DNA of 64,000 nucleotides. It comes from Bacteroidales bacterium (lineage in GTDB: Bacteria; Bacteroidota; Bacteroidia; Bacteroidales; UBA932). The stretch's first letter is position 1. Each line of letters opens with the position of its first letter. Under the pieces are notes generated by a model. The model did no database searches, had not been told where the DNA came from, and saw only the letters and a list, made by a program, of their open reading frames with translations. Positions 18,756 through 26,587 of the stretch are shown one piece after another. The stretch spans positions 62,001-126,000 of the forward strand of contig JAFRNC010000001.1 in assembly GCA_017430365.1 (NCBI GenBank), written 5' to 3'. The translations under genes were made by a program, and so were the position numbers.

Positions 18756-20435
18756 ATGAGAATCCGTTCCCTGATCCTGACCGCCCTGGCCGTCCTTTCT
18801 CTCACAGGACAGACGGCCCTGGCACAGAACAAGGTCCACGACGTGGATGTGACGGTTACGCTCGCGACGGACGGAAGTGCGCAAATCCGTGAGGTATGGG
18901 ACATGACTCTCAGCCGCGGAACAGAGGTCTATCTTGGCCGGGAGAATCTCGGCGACATCAGTATCCTTGACCTTACAGTCTCCGACGACCAGGGAGAGAC
19001 CTATACCACCGACAAGCGGTGGGATACCGAACGCTCCTTCGAAAGGAAGAAGAACCATTGCGGTCTCAATCCCACCTCGGGGGGATATGAGATATGTTGG
19101 GGCATCGGCGAATACGGGCACCGTACCTATACGGTTGAATATACGCTGACCAATCTGGTAAAAAGCCTGGACGATTACGACATGATACACTATCAGTTCG
19201 TGACGCCCAATGACTTCAGTTCGGAGCACGTGAAAGTGACCATCAGCAAGCCCGGGTTCGAGATGGATACCCTGACGCGCATCTGGGCTTTCGGCTACGA
19301 CGGCTACATCTGGCGGGAGGACGGCAGCGTGTTCGCCGAGAGCGAGACTCCGCTTGAACCCGACAATTCGGTTATCATACTGATGCGTTTCGACAAGGGG
19401 ATTTTCAACTCCGAGAGCATTCAGGAACGACCTTTCCAGGTAGTGCTCGACCGGGCGCTGGAAGGAGCCGATACGCCTGACAATCCGCTGCCCAGGTGGA
19501 AGGAAAAGCTCTATGAAATCCTTGGAGCGATCTTCTTCGGGTTCATGATATTGATCCCGTTCCTTCCGTTAGTCGCACGGATCATCCAGCGGCGGAAAGC
19601 CCGGAAGAATACGTTCGGCACGCTGGACCTTTCCTCCATCGGATGGTCGCGGGATATCCCCTATGACGGTAACATCTTGATGAACAATTACATCATCTCG
19701 ACTTCCAAGGACATCAAGGCCAAGAACAATTCCGTGGCGTCAGCCATGATTCTCCATATGCTGCAAGAGGGATGCCTCGAAGCCCAGCGCGACCTGGCAT
19801 CCGGCAAGGTCAACATCTATTTCAAGGAAGACGCTGACTTTTCCAATCTCGACAGTACGGAAAAAGGGCTCTGGTCGATGATGTTCGAGGCCAGCGGCCC
19901 CAACCGGATCCTGGAAGAGAAGGAATTCTCGGCCTGGGCCAGGAAGCACGAGACACGGCTGGTCAACTGGACCAATTCCGTCAAGGCCACCGGCTTGAAC
20001 AAGCTGCGCACCGGCGGGTACTACAATGCAAGCAAATACACGGACGAAGGTCGTGCTGAAAACCGGAAAGTCATCGGTTTCAAGAAATTCCTGGAAGAGA
20101 CGACGCTCATCAAGCAGCGTACGAGCCCTGAAGTCACCCTGTGGCGCGAATACCTGATTTTCGCCTCGCTCATCGGCATCGCCGAACAGGTGGCCAAGGA
20201 ACTCAAGGACATCGATCCTGTGGTGTTCGAGAAGGCTTATACGATGCCTTACAACGACATGTCACGGGTCATCCGCCTGACGAATTCCTACTCACGGGTT
20301 ATGGATTCTGCTGTGGCGACACCTTCGTATTCGGGCGGCTCGCTCGGCGGCTTCAGCCGCAGCGGCGGAGGCGGTCACTCCTCCTTCGGAGGTGGCGGCG
20401 GCTTCTCCGGCGGCGGTCACAGCGGCGTGAGGTAG
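18756..20435 (+). CDS. DUF2207 (YciQ-like) membrane protein with Gly-rich C-terminus
   Basis: 559-aa envelope protein: signal peptide (residues 1-23, ending ALA-QN), an extracytoplasmic beta-rich DUF2207 domain to about 240, a hydrophobic segment near 255-275, a cytoplasmic region and a C-terminal tail of Gly, Ser and His (FGGGGGFSGGGHSGVR). A second hydrophobic segment often found before the last domain is weak here (IFASLIGIA near 470). The role is unknown. It is the last gene before the palindromic element at 20492. Confidence 0.9.
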   Translation: MRIRSLILTALAVLSLTGQTALAQNKVHDVDVTVTLATDGSAQIREVWDMTLSRGTEVYLGRENLGDISILDLTVSDDQGETYTTDKRWDTERSFERKKNHCGLNPTSGGYEICWGIGEYGHRTYTVEYTLTNLVKSLDDYDMIHYQFVTPNDFSSEHVKVTISKPGFEMDTLTRIWAFGYDGYIWREDGSVFAESETPLEPDNSVIILMRFDKGIFNSESIQERPFQVVLDRALEGADTPDNPLPRWKEKLYEILGAIFFGFMILIPFLPLVARIIQRRKARKNTFGTLDLSSIGWSRDIPYDGNILMNNYIISTSKDIKAKNNSVASAMILHMLQEGCLEAQRDLASGKVNIYFKEDADFSNLDSTEKGLWSMMFEASGPNRILEEKEFSAWARKHETRLVNWTNSVKATGLNKLRTGGYYNASKYTDEGRAENRKVIGFKKFLEETTLIKQRTSPEVTLWREYLIFASLIGIAEQVAKELKDIDPVVFEKAYTMPYNDMSRVIRLTNSYSRVMDSAVATPSYSGGSLGGFSRSGGGGHSSFGGGGGFSGGGHSGVR

Positions 20436-20491
20436 CTGCCGCGCGTTTGCTCTTCTGACATCTCTGCGCTGCTCTGTTCTGCGCTGCTCTG

Positions 20492-20607
20492 CGCTGCAAC
20501 GGACGCATCAGTCAGTCAGCGTTTTACGTAAAGTGATCCCCCTCGAAACGAGAGGGATCACTTCTTATAATCGGCTGTCATTCAGATGCGTCCGTTGCAG
20601 CGGAAAA
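20492..20607. repeat. Palindromic intergenic element, copy 2
   Basis: Perfect 17-nt outer arms (20492-20508 with 20586-20602) and an inner 15-bp stem with one mismatch (20531-20545 with 20549-20563, AAGTGATCCC...). Compared with copies 1 and 3 the inner stem lacks one T on the left and the matching A on the right, so pairing is kept. The outer left end is degraded (the TTTTC flank is lost and replaced by short CTGCTCTG-like repeats from 20461). It lies between the convergent DUF2207 and hexosaminidase genes. Confidence 0.9.
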
Positions 20608-20644
20608 CGGGCTGTCCGCTGGTGGCAGCGAAGGCCGTCCGTCC

Positions 20645-22603
20645 TCAGTTCACCACGATTTCATCGACGAACAGCCAGGCATGATCCTGCTTGGCGTGGT
20701 ATCTGACGTATCGGCAGGAAGCGTTTACACTCGTTCCGAACAGGGTGTAAAGAACCGACTTGTCAGCGACAGGGACTTCGTTCCAGACTTCGCCTGCCTT
20801 TTCAAACCTCTCGCCGTCATTCGAGACGAATATCTCCACCTTTTTGGGAAGGAAGATTTCAGGCCCGGGCTGCATCATGAATGTGGCGCCTACATAATGT
20901 ATGTCCCTGACTTCTCCCAGATCGATGGTCACGTCGACATCTGTCAGGAAGCCCTGCCAGCGGCCGTCCGTGTAGGTCCAGGTGCCCATGATGCCATCTG
21001 TGAGGGTCGCTTCCCTTGCTGCCGGATAAGATTTGTTCCAGGGGAGGGTGTATGTGACCGATTTGCCTGCCGCCAGATGCCGGACGGGCTGAAGCGAGGC
21101 TTTCCTTTCGCCGAACTCATCCCTCAGGTCGAAGGGATGGTATCCTTTTTCAGCCAGATAGTCGGCCTGGCGCTGGGCCCGGATGCGGAAGGACGGCCAA
21201 TCCTTGTTTTCCGGCAGGGTCCAGCCGTTCTCGGCGATTGCGAATGCCCTCGGCCAGAGCATGTATTCCGTGTGGTCAGGGCTGGGGATGTATTCGTGCC
21301 ACAAGTTGCCCTGCACTCCCAGTACATGTCTTTGCGATTCCTCCGGGATACCGTCGCAGGGGTCGTATCCATATGCTTTTTCCAAAGGCAGATAACCGCC
21401 TATGGCTTCGGGTTCCTTGAACTGTGCGTCCTGGTATTTGTCGAGATAGCACCATGGGCTTGGAGTCATGACCACGTCGTGCCCCATTTCTGCGGCCTTG
21501 ATTCCTCCCGCCGTCCCGCGCCACGACATGACAGTGGCGTTGGGGGCGAGTCCTCCTTCGAGGATCTCATCCCATCCCAGGAGCGAGCGGCCGTTGTCGT
21601 TCAGGAAGCGCTCGATGCGGGCTATCAGGTAGCTCTGCAGTTCTTCGGGCGTCTGCAGACCTTCCTGCTCCATCCTGGCACGGCAGGCAGGGCAGTCGGG
21701 CCAGTTGCGTTTCTCAGCCTCGTCGCCACCGACATGGATGTATTTGGAAGGGAAAATATCCATGATTTCCCCCAGGACCGTTTCAAGGAAGGTGAACGTG
21801 GCCTCGTTTCCGGGACAGAGATCCCTGCCTTTTTCGGCAGGGGTGCCGTCCGACTTCACGCAACGGAGTCCGGGATATGCGGCGAGGACCTCGGAGCTGT
21901 GCCCCGGCATCTCTATCTCCGGGATGACAGTTATATGGCGTGCGGCAGCATATGCTACTATTTCTCGGGCATCCTCCTGGGTCAGGAAACCGCCGCTTGC
22001 TCCGGGCTCTCCCTGCCCGCAGTACTGACTGCCGCCTTGCCGCCACTCTTTCCATGTGACCCCCTTCCTCCAGGCGGCATAGCCGGTCAGTCGCGGCAGG
22101 GCCTTGATTTCGATGCGCCACCCGGCATCGTCGGTCAGATGCAGATGCAGGCGGTTGAGCCGGACCTCGGCCATCGCATCTATCTGCTTCAGGATGAAAT
22201 CCTTGTCACGGAAATGCCTGGATATGTCCAGCATGATTCCCCGGTAGGCGAAGCGGGGATAGTCGAATACAGTGCAGCAGGTGAGCGTGTCGCTTTCACG
22301 GCGCATCTGTGCCAGGCTCTGCCGGGCGTAGAAAGCACCCGCTTCGGTGTTGGCTTCGATGCGTATGCCTTTGCGGCTGACCGAGATCCGGTAGGCTTCT
22401 TCCCTGGCGAATCCGGGCAGGGCTGCAGTGGCTTTCCGGAACGATTTGCTTCCGATGACTATTTCAGGTGTGCGGTACACGGCGACGCCTTCGGCGGAAA
22501 TTACTCTGGCGGGAGCCGGAAGGATATCTTCAGGTCCGCCGGCAGCGGCTGCAACCGGAATCATCGCTCCGGCCAGCAACAGGAGGATAAGCACTTTTTT
22601 CAT
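20645..22603 (-). CDS. Secreted beta-N-acetylhexosaminidase, GH20
   Basis: Releases terminal GlcNAc/GalNAc from glycans outside the cytoplasm. The 652-aa protein has a signal peptide (residues 1-20), a GH20b-like N-terminal domain, the GH20 barrel from about 130 with the catalytic pair D294-E295 in HVGGDEAEK, and a C-terminal carbohydrate-binding, discoidin-like domain (about 530-650). The start MKKVLILLLLAG at 22603 is chosen because it opens the signal peptide and follows a TATCTTTG box (22613-22620) by 9 nt; the longer open frame upstream is not needed. Likely used on mucin or host glycans. Confidence 0.94.
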   Translation of the reverse strand: MKKVLILLLLAGAMIPVAAAAGGPEDILPAPARVISAEGVAVYRTPEIVIGSKSFRKATAALPGFAREEAYRISVSRKGIRIEANTEAGAFYARQSLAQMRRESDTLTCCTVFDYPRFAYRGIMLDISRHFRDKDFILKQIDAMAEVRLNRLHLHLTDDAGWRIEIKALPRLTGYAAWRKGVTWKEWRQGGSQYCGQGEPGASGGFLTQEDAREIVAYAAARHITVIPEIEMPGHSSEVLAAYPGLRCVKSDGTPAEKGRDLCPGNEATFTFLETVLGEIMDIFPSKYIHVGGDEAEKRNWPDCPACRARMEQEGLQTPEELQSYLIARIERFLNDNGRSLLGWDEILEGGLAPNATVMSWRGTAGGIKAAEMGHDVVMTPSPWCYLDKYQDAQFKEPEAIGGYLPLEKAYGYDPCDGIPEESQRHVLGVQGNLWHEYIPSPDHTEYMLWPRAFAIAENGWTLPENKDWPSFRIRAQRQADYLAEKGYHPFDLRDEFGERKASLQPVRHLAAGKSVTYTLPWNKSYPAAREATLTDGIMGTWTYTDGRWQGFLTDVDVTIDLGEVRDIHYVGATFMMQPGPEIFLPKKVEIFVSNDGERFEKAGEVWNEVPVADKSVLYTLFGTSVNASCRYVRYHAKQDHAWLFVDEIVVN

Positions 22604-22612
22604 GATTGTATG

Positions 22613-22620
22613 CAAAGATA
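22613..22620 (-). promoter_or_regulatory. -7 box of the GH20 gene
   Basis: TATCTTTG on the minus strand, 9 nt before the ATG; implies a very short 5' leader. Confidence 0.6.
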
Positions 22621-22667
22621 CGCAACAATTCCTTCCTTTCCAGCATCTATAGTTCGTTCTGATAATA

Positions 22668-23006
22668 CTATGCTGAAGCCAATGCCAGGCGGATGGCGTT
22701 GTTGATGAAGTCATTCATGCTTTCTCCAAGCGCGTCTGCTCTTTCTGCTGCCTGACCATGGAGTTCGGGGGGCATCCTCAAAATGATATTGCCACTGTAT
22801 GGCTTTTCCGGCTCGACACCCCTTTCAGCGCAACTCTCAAGGTAATGGTCGATGGCTTCCTCAAAATCAGTTCTGATTTCAGCCGCGGAGCTGCCTTCAT
22901 AGACGATTCCGTCCCTTCTGAGACCGAGAACCTTCCCAAACAGGCTGTTCTCCTCTTCCGAGTATTCTACACTGCCAGTGTAGCCTTTATATCTAAGCTT
23001 TCCCAT
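22668..23006 (-). CDS. hicB: HicB-type antitoxin
   Basis: 112-aa protein with a partial RNase-H-like HicB fold (YKGYTGSVEYSEEENSLFGKVLGL) and a C-terminal ribbon-helix-helix segment (RMPPELHGQAAERADALGESMNDFINNAI) for DNA binding. The start MGKLRYKG at 23006 is chosen because it matches the family N-terminus and lies 11 nt after the end of the hicA frame. Antitoxins of this type normally repress their own operon; a dyad over the promoter (23292-23309) is a candidate operator. Confidence 0.9.
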   Translation of the reverse strand: MGKLRYKGYTGSVEYSEEENSLFGKVLGLRRDGIVYEGSSAAEIRTDFEEAIDHYLESCAERGVEPEKPYSGNIILRMPPELHGQAAERADALGESMNDFINNAIRLALASA

Positions 23007-23017
23007 TCTGCATATAG

Positions 23018-23271
23018 TTATTCCAATAATCCTTTCGAATCCAAATAATCTCTGATACCCTTCAGGGTTCCTTTTTTGATACAATTATCCGGATGTGATT
23101 TATGCATCGTGAACGTTTCTTCTTCCTTGATGAAAGCGATTCGGCTCCCCGAAGTATTCCCTTTGTTTGATAATTCAAATCCAAAAGCAGCAAACAGGCG
23201 GATTAATTCATCAAATGTAAAACATTAGGAAGGCTTTTGAACCGTTCTATCAGTTTTCCCTTCGTACTCAT
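23018..23271 (-). pseudogene. hicA: hicA toxin gene, disrupted by a 1-nt deletion
   Basis: From ATG at 23271 the frame reads MSTKGKLIERFKSLPN and then stops after 22 codons. Shifting by one base near 23215-23230 restores a full HicA-like sequence: ELIRLFAAFGFELSNKG, then SGSRIAFIKEE, MHKSHPDNCIKKG and RDYLDSKGLLE, ending at 23018. The family catalytic His lies in the HKSHPD-like region. Total length 254 nt is one short of a multiple of three. The downstream antitoxin is intact. A true frameshift would leave no toxin; a sequencing or assembly error in the GTTTTAC stretch is the alternative. Confidence 0.8.
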
Positions 23272-23287
23272 CACACAAACCTTTCGG

Positions 23288-23309
23288 CAAAGATACTAAA
23301 AATAGTATC
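23288..23309 (-). promoter_or_regulatory. hicAB promoter with overlapping dyad operator
   Basis: Minus strand TATCTTTG (23288-23295) overlaps a perfect inverted repeat GATACTA-N4-TAGTATC (23292-23309). The overlap of a -7 box and a symmetrical site fits autorepression by the ribbon-helix-helix antitoxin. Confidence 0.6.
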
Positions 23310-23370
23310 AGTCGTCAAGAAAGAAACAGCATCTTTTTGTCCTTTTCTTATTGTCACTATGACAATCTAT

Positions 23371-23913
23371 CTATACTACTTCTGTGAGGGCGCCGGTCGT
23401 GGAGTCGATGATGAATCCGCGGACGGTGAGGTCGCGGGGCATGAGGGGATGTTCCCGGATGGCTGTGACGGTGCGGCGGACGGATGCTTCCGTGTCGTGG
23501 AATCCTTCGAGCCATGCCGTGAGGTCGATGCCGCCGGCTTCAACCGATGCGATAGTTTCTTCGGAAATGCCGCGGTGCAGCATCTCTTCGCGCAGGTGTC
23601 CGAAACTCATGTGGCATGCGCCGCATTGTGAGTGGTGGACTACCATCACTTCCTCGACTCCCAGTTCGTAGATTGCCACCACGAGGCTTCGCATCGCGGA
23701 GTCATAGGGGGTGGGAATAATGCCTCCTGCATTCTTTATGATCTTTGCGTCGCCGTTGGCCAGGCCAAGCGCTTCTTGGAGAAGGACGGAAAGCCTCGTG
23801 TCCATGCAGCTGAGAACTGCCAGCTTCTTTGCGGGATATTTATCGGTTATAAAAGGCTCGTAGCGCTTATCCGCCACGAATCCGCGGTTGAATTTGAGTA
23901 TGTCGTCAATCAT
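23371..23913 (-). CDS. Beta-carbonic anhydrase-like protein
   Basis: Zinc enzyme interconverting CO2 and bicarbonate. The 180-aa protein carries the zinc ligands C36, H94 and C97 and the Asp-Arg dyad D38/R40 (SCMDTR; HHSQCGAC). It is shorter than typical plant-type enzymes and fits the small bacterial subgroup. Start MIDDILKF at 23913 is chosen; the upstream continuation of the frame runs through the tRNA region and is not coding. A -7 box TATCTTTG lies at 23953-23960. Confidence 0.92.
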   Translation of the reverse strand: MIDDILKFNRGFVADKRYEPFITDKYPAKKLAVLSCMDTRLSVLLQEALGLANGDAKIIKNAGGIIPTPYDSAMRSLVVAIYELGVEEVMVVHHSQCGACHMSFGHLREEMLHRGISEETIASVEAGGIDLTAWLEGFHDTEASVRRTVTAIREHPLMPRDLTVRGFIIDSTTGALTEVV

Positions 23914-23952
23914 GGGTAAAGTTTTGCCGGTGTTATGGAATCCGTCGTCATA

Positions 23953-23960
23953 CAAAGATA
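23953..23960 (-). promoter_or_regulatory. -7 box of the carbonic anhydrase gene
   Basis: TATCTTTG on the minus strand, 39 nt before the start codon; divergent from the tRNA-Leu promoter. Confidence 0.6.
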
Positions 23961-23987
23961 CGAAAAGAAAAAAAACGGTAAAATAAT

Positions 23988-24017
23988 TTGCATAGTTCAA
24001 AAATAGCTGTACCTTTG
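23988..24017 (+). promoter_or_regulatory. tRNA-Leu promoter
   Basis: TTG (23988-23990), 19 nt, TACCTTTG (24010-24017): a full Bacteroidota-type promoter ending 14 nt before the tRNA. Confidence 0.8.
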
Positions 24018-24031
24018 CATTCCCAATCACC

Positions 24032-24117
24032 GCCCAGGTGGTGAAATTGGTAGACACGCCAGCTTGAGGGGCTGGTGCCCGCTTTAGGGCGTGCAAGTTC
24101 GAGTCTTGTCCTGGGCA
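24032..24117 (+). tRNA. tRNA-Leu (anticodon GAG)
   Basis: Folds as a class II tRNA of 86 nt: acceptor GCCCAGG/CCTGGGC, D arm with GGTAGAC, anticodon stem CCAGC/GCTGG with loop TTGAGGG, long variable arm GCCCGCTTTAGGGC and T arm GTTCGAGTC. CCA is not encoded. Confidence 0.95.
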
Positions 24118-24119
24118 CG

Positions 24120-24153
24120 AAAAAAGGCATCCGCAATCGCGAATGCTTTTTTT
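24120..24153 (+). terminator. Terminator after tRNA-Leu
   Basis: AAAAAAG, then stem GCAT-c-CGC / GCG-a-ATGC, then a 7-T run. Confidence 0.8.
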
Positions 24154-24284
24154 GTGCCCAAGGGCACCGTTTATACGGGGGCATATCCCCCGAACCCCCT
24201 TCGCTTCGCGTCCAGCTGCTTCAATCGCGAATGCTTTTTTGTGCCCAAGGGCACCGTTTATACGGGGGCATATCCCCCGAATCC
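24134..24284. repeat. Tandem duplication of an 88-bp hairpin-rich unit
   Basis: The segment starting CAATCGCGAATGC at 24134 recurs at 24222 with one T fewer. Each copy carries GTGCCCAAGGGCAC and CGGGGGCATATCCCCCG hairpins. The second copy keeps only the right half of the tRNA terminator stem. The stretch to 24320 holds no gene that I can see. Confidence 0.85.
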
Positions 24285-24321
24285 CCTCGTGCTTCGCACG
24301 GCATTGCGATGGCATTGATTT

Positions 24322-24430
24322 GGGCAAGGTCCGATTTCATGCTTGACACCTTGCCCATTGCATGAGCGTCAGACCGCAGTGAACCAATGATCCTATGGGC
24401 AAGGTGTTGACTATATAATTTGACCTTGCC
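24322..24430. repeat. Nested inverted repeats of GGGCAAGGT
   Basis: GGGCAAGGT (24322-24330), its complement (24348-24356), GGGCAAGGTGTTG (24397 on) and the complement again (24423 on) alternate, so several hairpins compete. The segment overlaps the 3' end of the decayed isomerase fragment. No gene assigned. Confidence 0.65.
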
Positions 24431-25267
24431 CGCCTGCATGTTCCGCCGGTGCTTTTTCCGCGTTCCTGAGATAGAGGGCGCTTTCGCGGAGACCTTTCAG
24501 GATGTTTGGGGTGCTGGCCTCTTCCAGTTCCACGACAAAAGCCTTTGTCCCGGCTTTGGGCATGTTGCGGAAGATGGCGTCGAAGCCAACCATTCCGCTC
24601 TCGCCGATCTCATGCTTGTCCTTGATGTGCAGCAATTCGAAACGGCCGGGATACTTCCGCATATACTCGACGGGGCTGGCGCCGCCCACGACCGCCCAGT
24701 AGACATCCATCTCGAAGAAGACATTTTCGGGATCGGTAAGGGAGATGAAAGCGTCCATCATGGTGGTGCCGTCCACTTTCTGGAATTCATGGCTGTGGCT
24801 GTGATAGCCGAAACTCATACCCGCTTCGCGGCACTTCTTTCCGATAGCGTTCAGGTATGCGGCCATCGTTTCAAGCTCGGCTTTCGTCTGCAGCGGCTGG
24901 GACCATGACATCACCAGGCGGGGGATGCCGGCCGCGCGTAGGAGCGGATACTTGCCGGATCGTTGCTGCTGAGGCCTATCCAACGACCGTCGGCCGTCAC
25001 CACGTGGTCGTTGTTGCACTGGACTATGGAGCCCGTATCAATCTCCTGCAGGTCCGAGGAACCGTCGGGAGCCAGTTTGAACAATCTCCCGTCTTTGTTC
25101 ACGATCAGCCATTTCCCGTCGGGTGTCCAGTTGGGTGCCTCGATTACATAAGGGAAGGATTTCACTACCTTATGGGTTCCGGTTTCCACATCGAAGATTT
25201 CCAGATAGCTGTAGGTGGGCTGGGGATGCTGTCCGAAAGCCGTAATGGAAGTGGATAGGGCTATCAT
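24411..25267 (-). pseudogene. Out-of-frame chimera: TolB-like N-terminus joined to sugar-phosphate isomerase C-terminus
   Basis: From 25267 to about 24958 the frame encodes a TolB/PD40-type beta-propeller start (EAPNWTPDGKWLI, CNNDHVVTADG), then diverges and stops at 24911. From about 24955 another frame encodes the last ~170 residues of a xylose-isomerase-like TIM-barrel isomerase/epimerase (AAGIPRLVMSW, FGYHSHSHEF, ELLHIKDKHEIGESGMVGFD) to 24411; its first ~130 residues are missing. The two parts meet within a few bases, out of frame. A deletion between two neighbouring genes explains this best. No functional product is expected. Confidence 0.8.
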
Positions 25268-25376
25268 ATAATAATGAGAAATCTGTTCATTTGACTATTG
25301 TATTCTATCAGCAAAGTTATTGATATTTATTGTCCCCCGCAATGGCGTATCAAGGCGAAAAAAGATTAAAAAATGC

Positions 25377-25384
25377 TAACTTTG
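25377..25384 (+). promoter_or_regulatory. -7 box of the glycosyltransferase gene
   Basis: TAACTTTG, 8 nt before the ATG. Confidence 0.6.
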
Positions 25385-25392
25385 TCGCCGTT

Positions 25393-26556
25393 ATGAAAAA
25401 AGTCGGCCTTTTCATAGACACCTGGTATCCGATGGTGGACGGTGTCATCAAGGTTGTGGACAATTATGCCCGCCGCCTGGTCAAGTATTGTGATGTCGCT
25501 GTCTTCTGTCCGGAATCAAGGGGCTACAGGAAAGAGGATGATGCTGCTTTCCCTTATGAAGTGGTGCGATGCTCGTCGATTCCCATGATCGGGAATGACT
25601 ACGACATTCCCACTCCCGCCCTCGATCCTGTCTTCGAGGCACGCGTACTCAAGAGCGGGATCGACATGGTCCACATCCATTCCCCGTTCTCCCTGGGCCT
25701 TGCAGGAGTGTTGTATGCGAAATTGCGCCGTCTTCCCGTGGTGGCGACGCTTCACAGCCAGTACAGGCAGGACTTTGAGAAACCTTTGAAGGTCAAGGGT
25801 GCCGTGGATATTGCCATGGATGGAATCATGCGGGTTTTCAATGCCTGTGACGAATGCTGGGCCGTCAATGCCGGAATCAAGGACCTGTATGTGAACGATT
25901 ACGGTCTGACCGCGCCGTGCAAGGTAAGGCTCAATGCCACCGACCATGTCCCCGTCGCCGATCCGGCCAGGGCGGCCGCCATCGTCAACGGAACCTGGGG
26001 CATTCCGGCTGACGCAACCGTCTTCCTTTTCGTGGGCAGGATCAATTTCATCAAGAATATAGATTTCACCGTCAGGGCGCTGGCCAGGGCAAAAGAGATG
26101 GGATTGAAAAACTTCCGTATGCTGTTTGTCGGCAAGGGACAGGATGAGGAGAAACTTGCCGCGCTGGTGAAGGAACTAGGCCTCGGGGATGAAGTGGTCA
26201 TGTGCGGGCTTGTTTCCCAAAGGGAGATGCTTGAGAATCTGTATTCCCGGGCGAAACTGTTCCTCTTCCCGTCACTCTACGACGCCAATTCCCTCGTGCA
26301 GATCGAGGCTGCCTGCCAGGGAACGCCCACGGTCTTTCTGGAGGGCGCAAGAACCGCCGCTACGGTCACGCCGGGGGTCAATGCCTATATCTCACGGGGT
26401 GGGGAGGATAACTATGCCCGCATGATCATGGACATCCTGTCGGACCAGGCCGGATATGAACGGGTGTCGGCAGCGGCCCGCTCCGACCTGTATCTCAACT
26501 GGGACGACGTGGTCAAGGAAGTCTACGCCGACTACTGTACATTCACATCGAAATAG
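25393..26556 (+). CDS. GT4-family glycosyltransferase
   Basis: 387-aa retaining glycosyltransferase with two Rossmann domains: acceptor side (KKVGLFIDTWYPMVDGVIKVV, DMVHIHSPFSLG) and donor side with FVGRINFIKNIDF and the nucleotide-sugar region PSLYDANSLVQIEAACQGTP, where an Asp replaces the first Glu of the usual E-x7-E. The N-terminal pattern resembles diacylglycerol glucosyltransferases and alpha-mannosyltransferases, but donor and acceptor are not known. The start MKKVGLFID at 25393 matches the family start and follows the -7 box; the longer frame is rejected. ubiE/menG follows. Confidence 0.9.
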   Translation: MKKVGLFIDTWYPMVDGVIKVVDNYARRLVKYCDVAVFCPESRGYRKEDDAAFPYEVVRCSSIPMIGNDYDIPTPALDPVFEARVLKSGIDMVHIHSPFSLGLAGVLYAKLRRLPVVATLHSQYRQDFEKPLKVKGAVDIAMDGIMRVFNACDECWAVNAGIKDLYVNDYGLTAPCKVRLNATDHVPVADPARAAAIVNGTWGIPADATVFLFVGRINFIKNIDFTVRALARAKEMGLKNFRMLFVGKGQDEEKLAALVKELGLGDEVVMCGLVSQREMLENLYSRAKLFLFPSLYDANSLVQIEAACQGTPTVFLEGARTAATVTPGVNAYISRGGEDNYARMIMDILSDQAGYERVSAAARSDLYLNWDDVVKEVYADYCTFTSK

Positions 26557-26573
26557 TTATATCGTTTTTTTCG

Positions 26574-26581
26574 TATTTTTG
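26574..26581 (+). promoter_or_regulatory. -7 box of menG/ubiE
   Basis: TATTTTTG, 6 nt before the ATG. Confidence 0.55.
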
Positions 26582-26587
26582 TCCCTG

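Noticed and set aside
20681..22705. 674-codon plus-strand open frame opposite the GH20 gene
   Set aside because: The GH20 gene on the other strand has catalytic residues, signal peptide and promoter; this frame has none.
23914..24327. N-terminal extension of the carbonic anhydrase through the tRNA-Leu locus
   Set aside because: It would translate the complement of a tRNA and of the hairpin repeats; the family starts at MIDDILKF.
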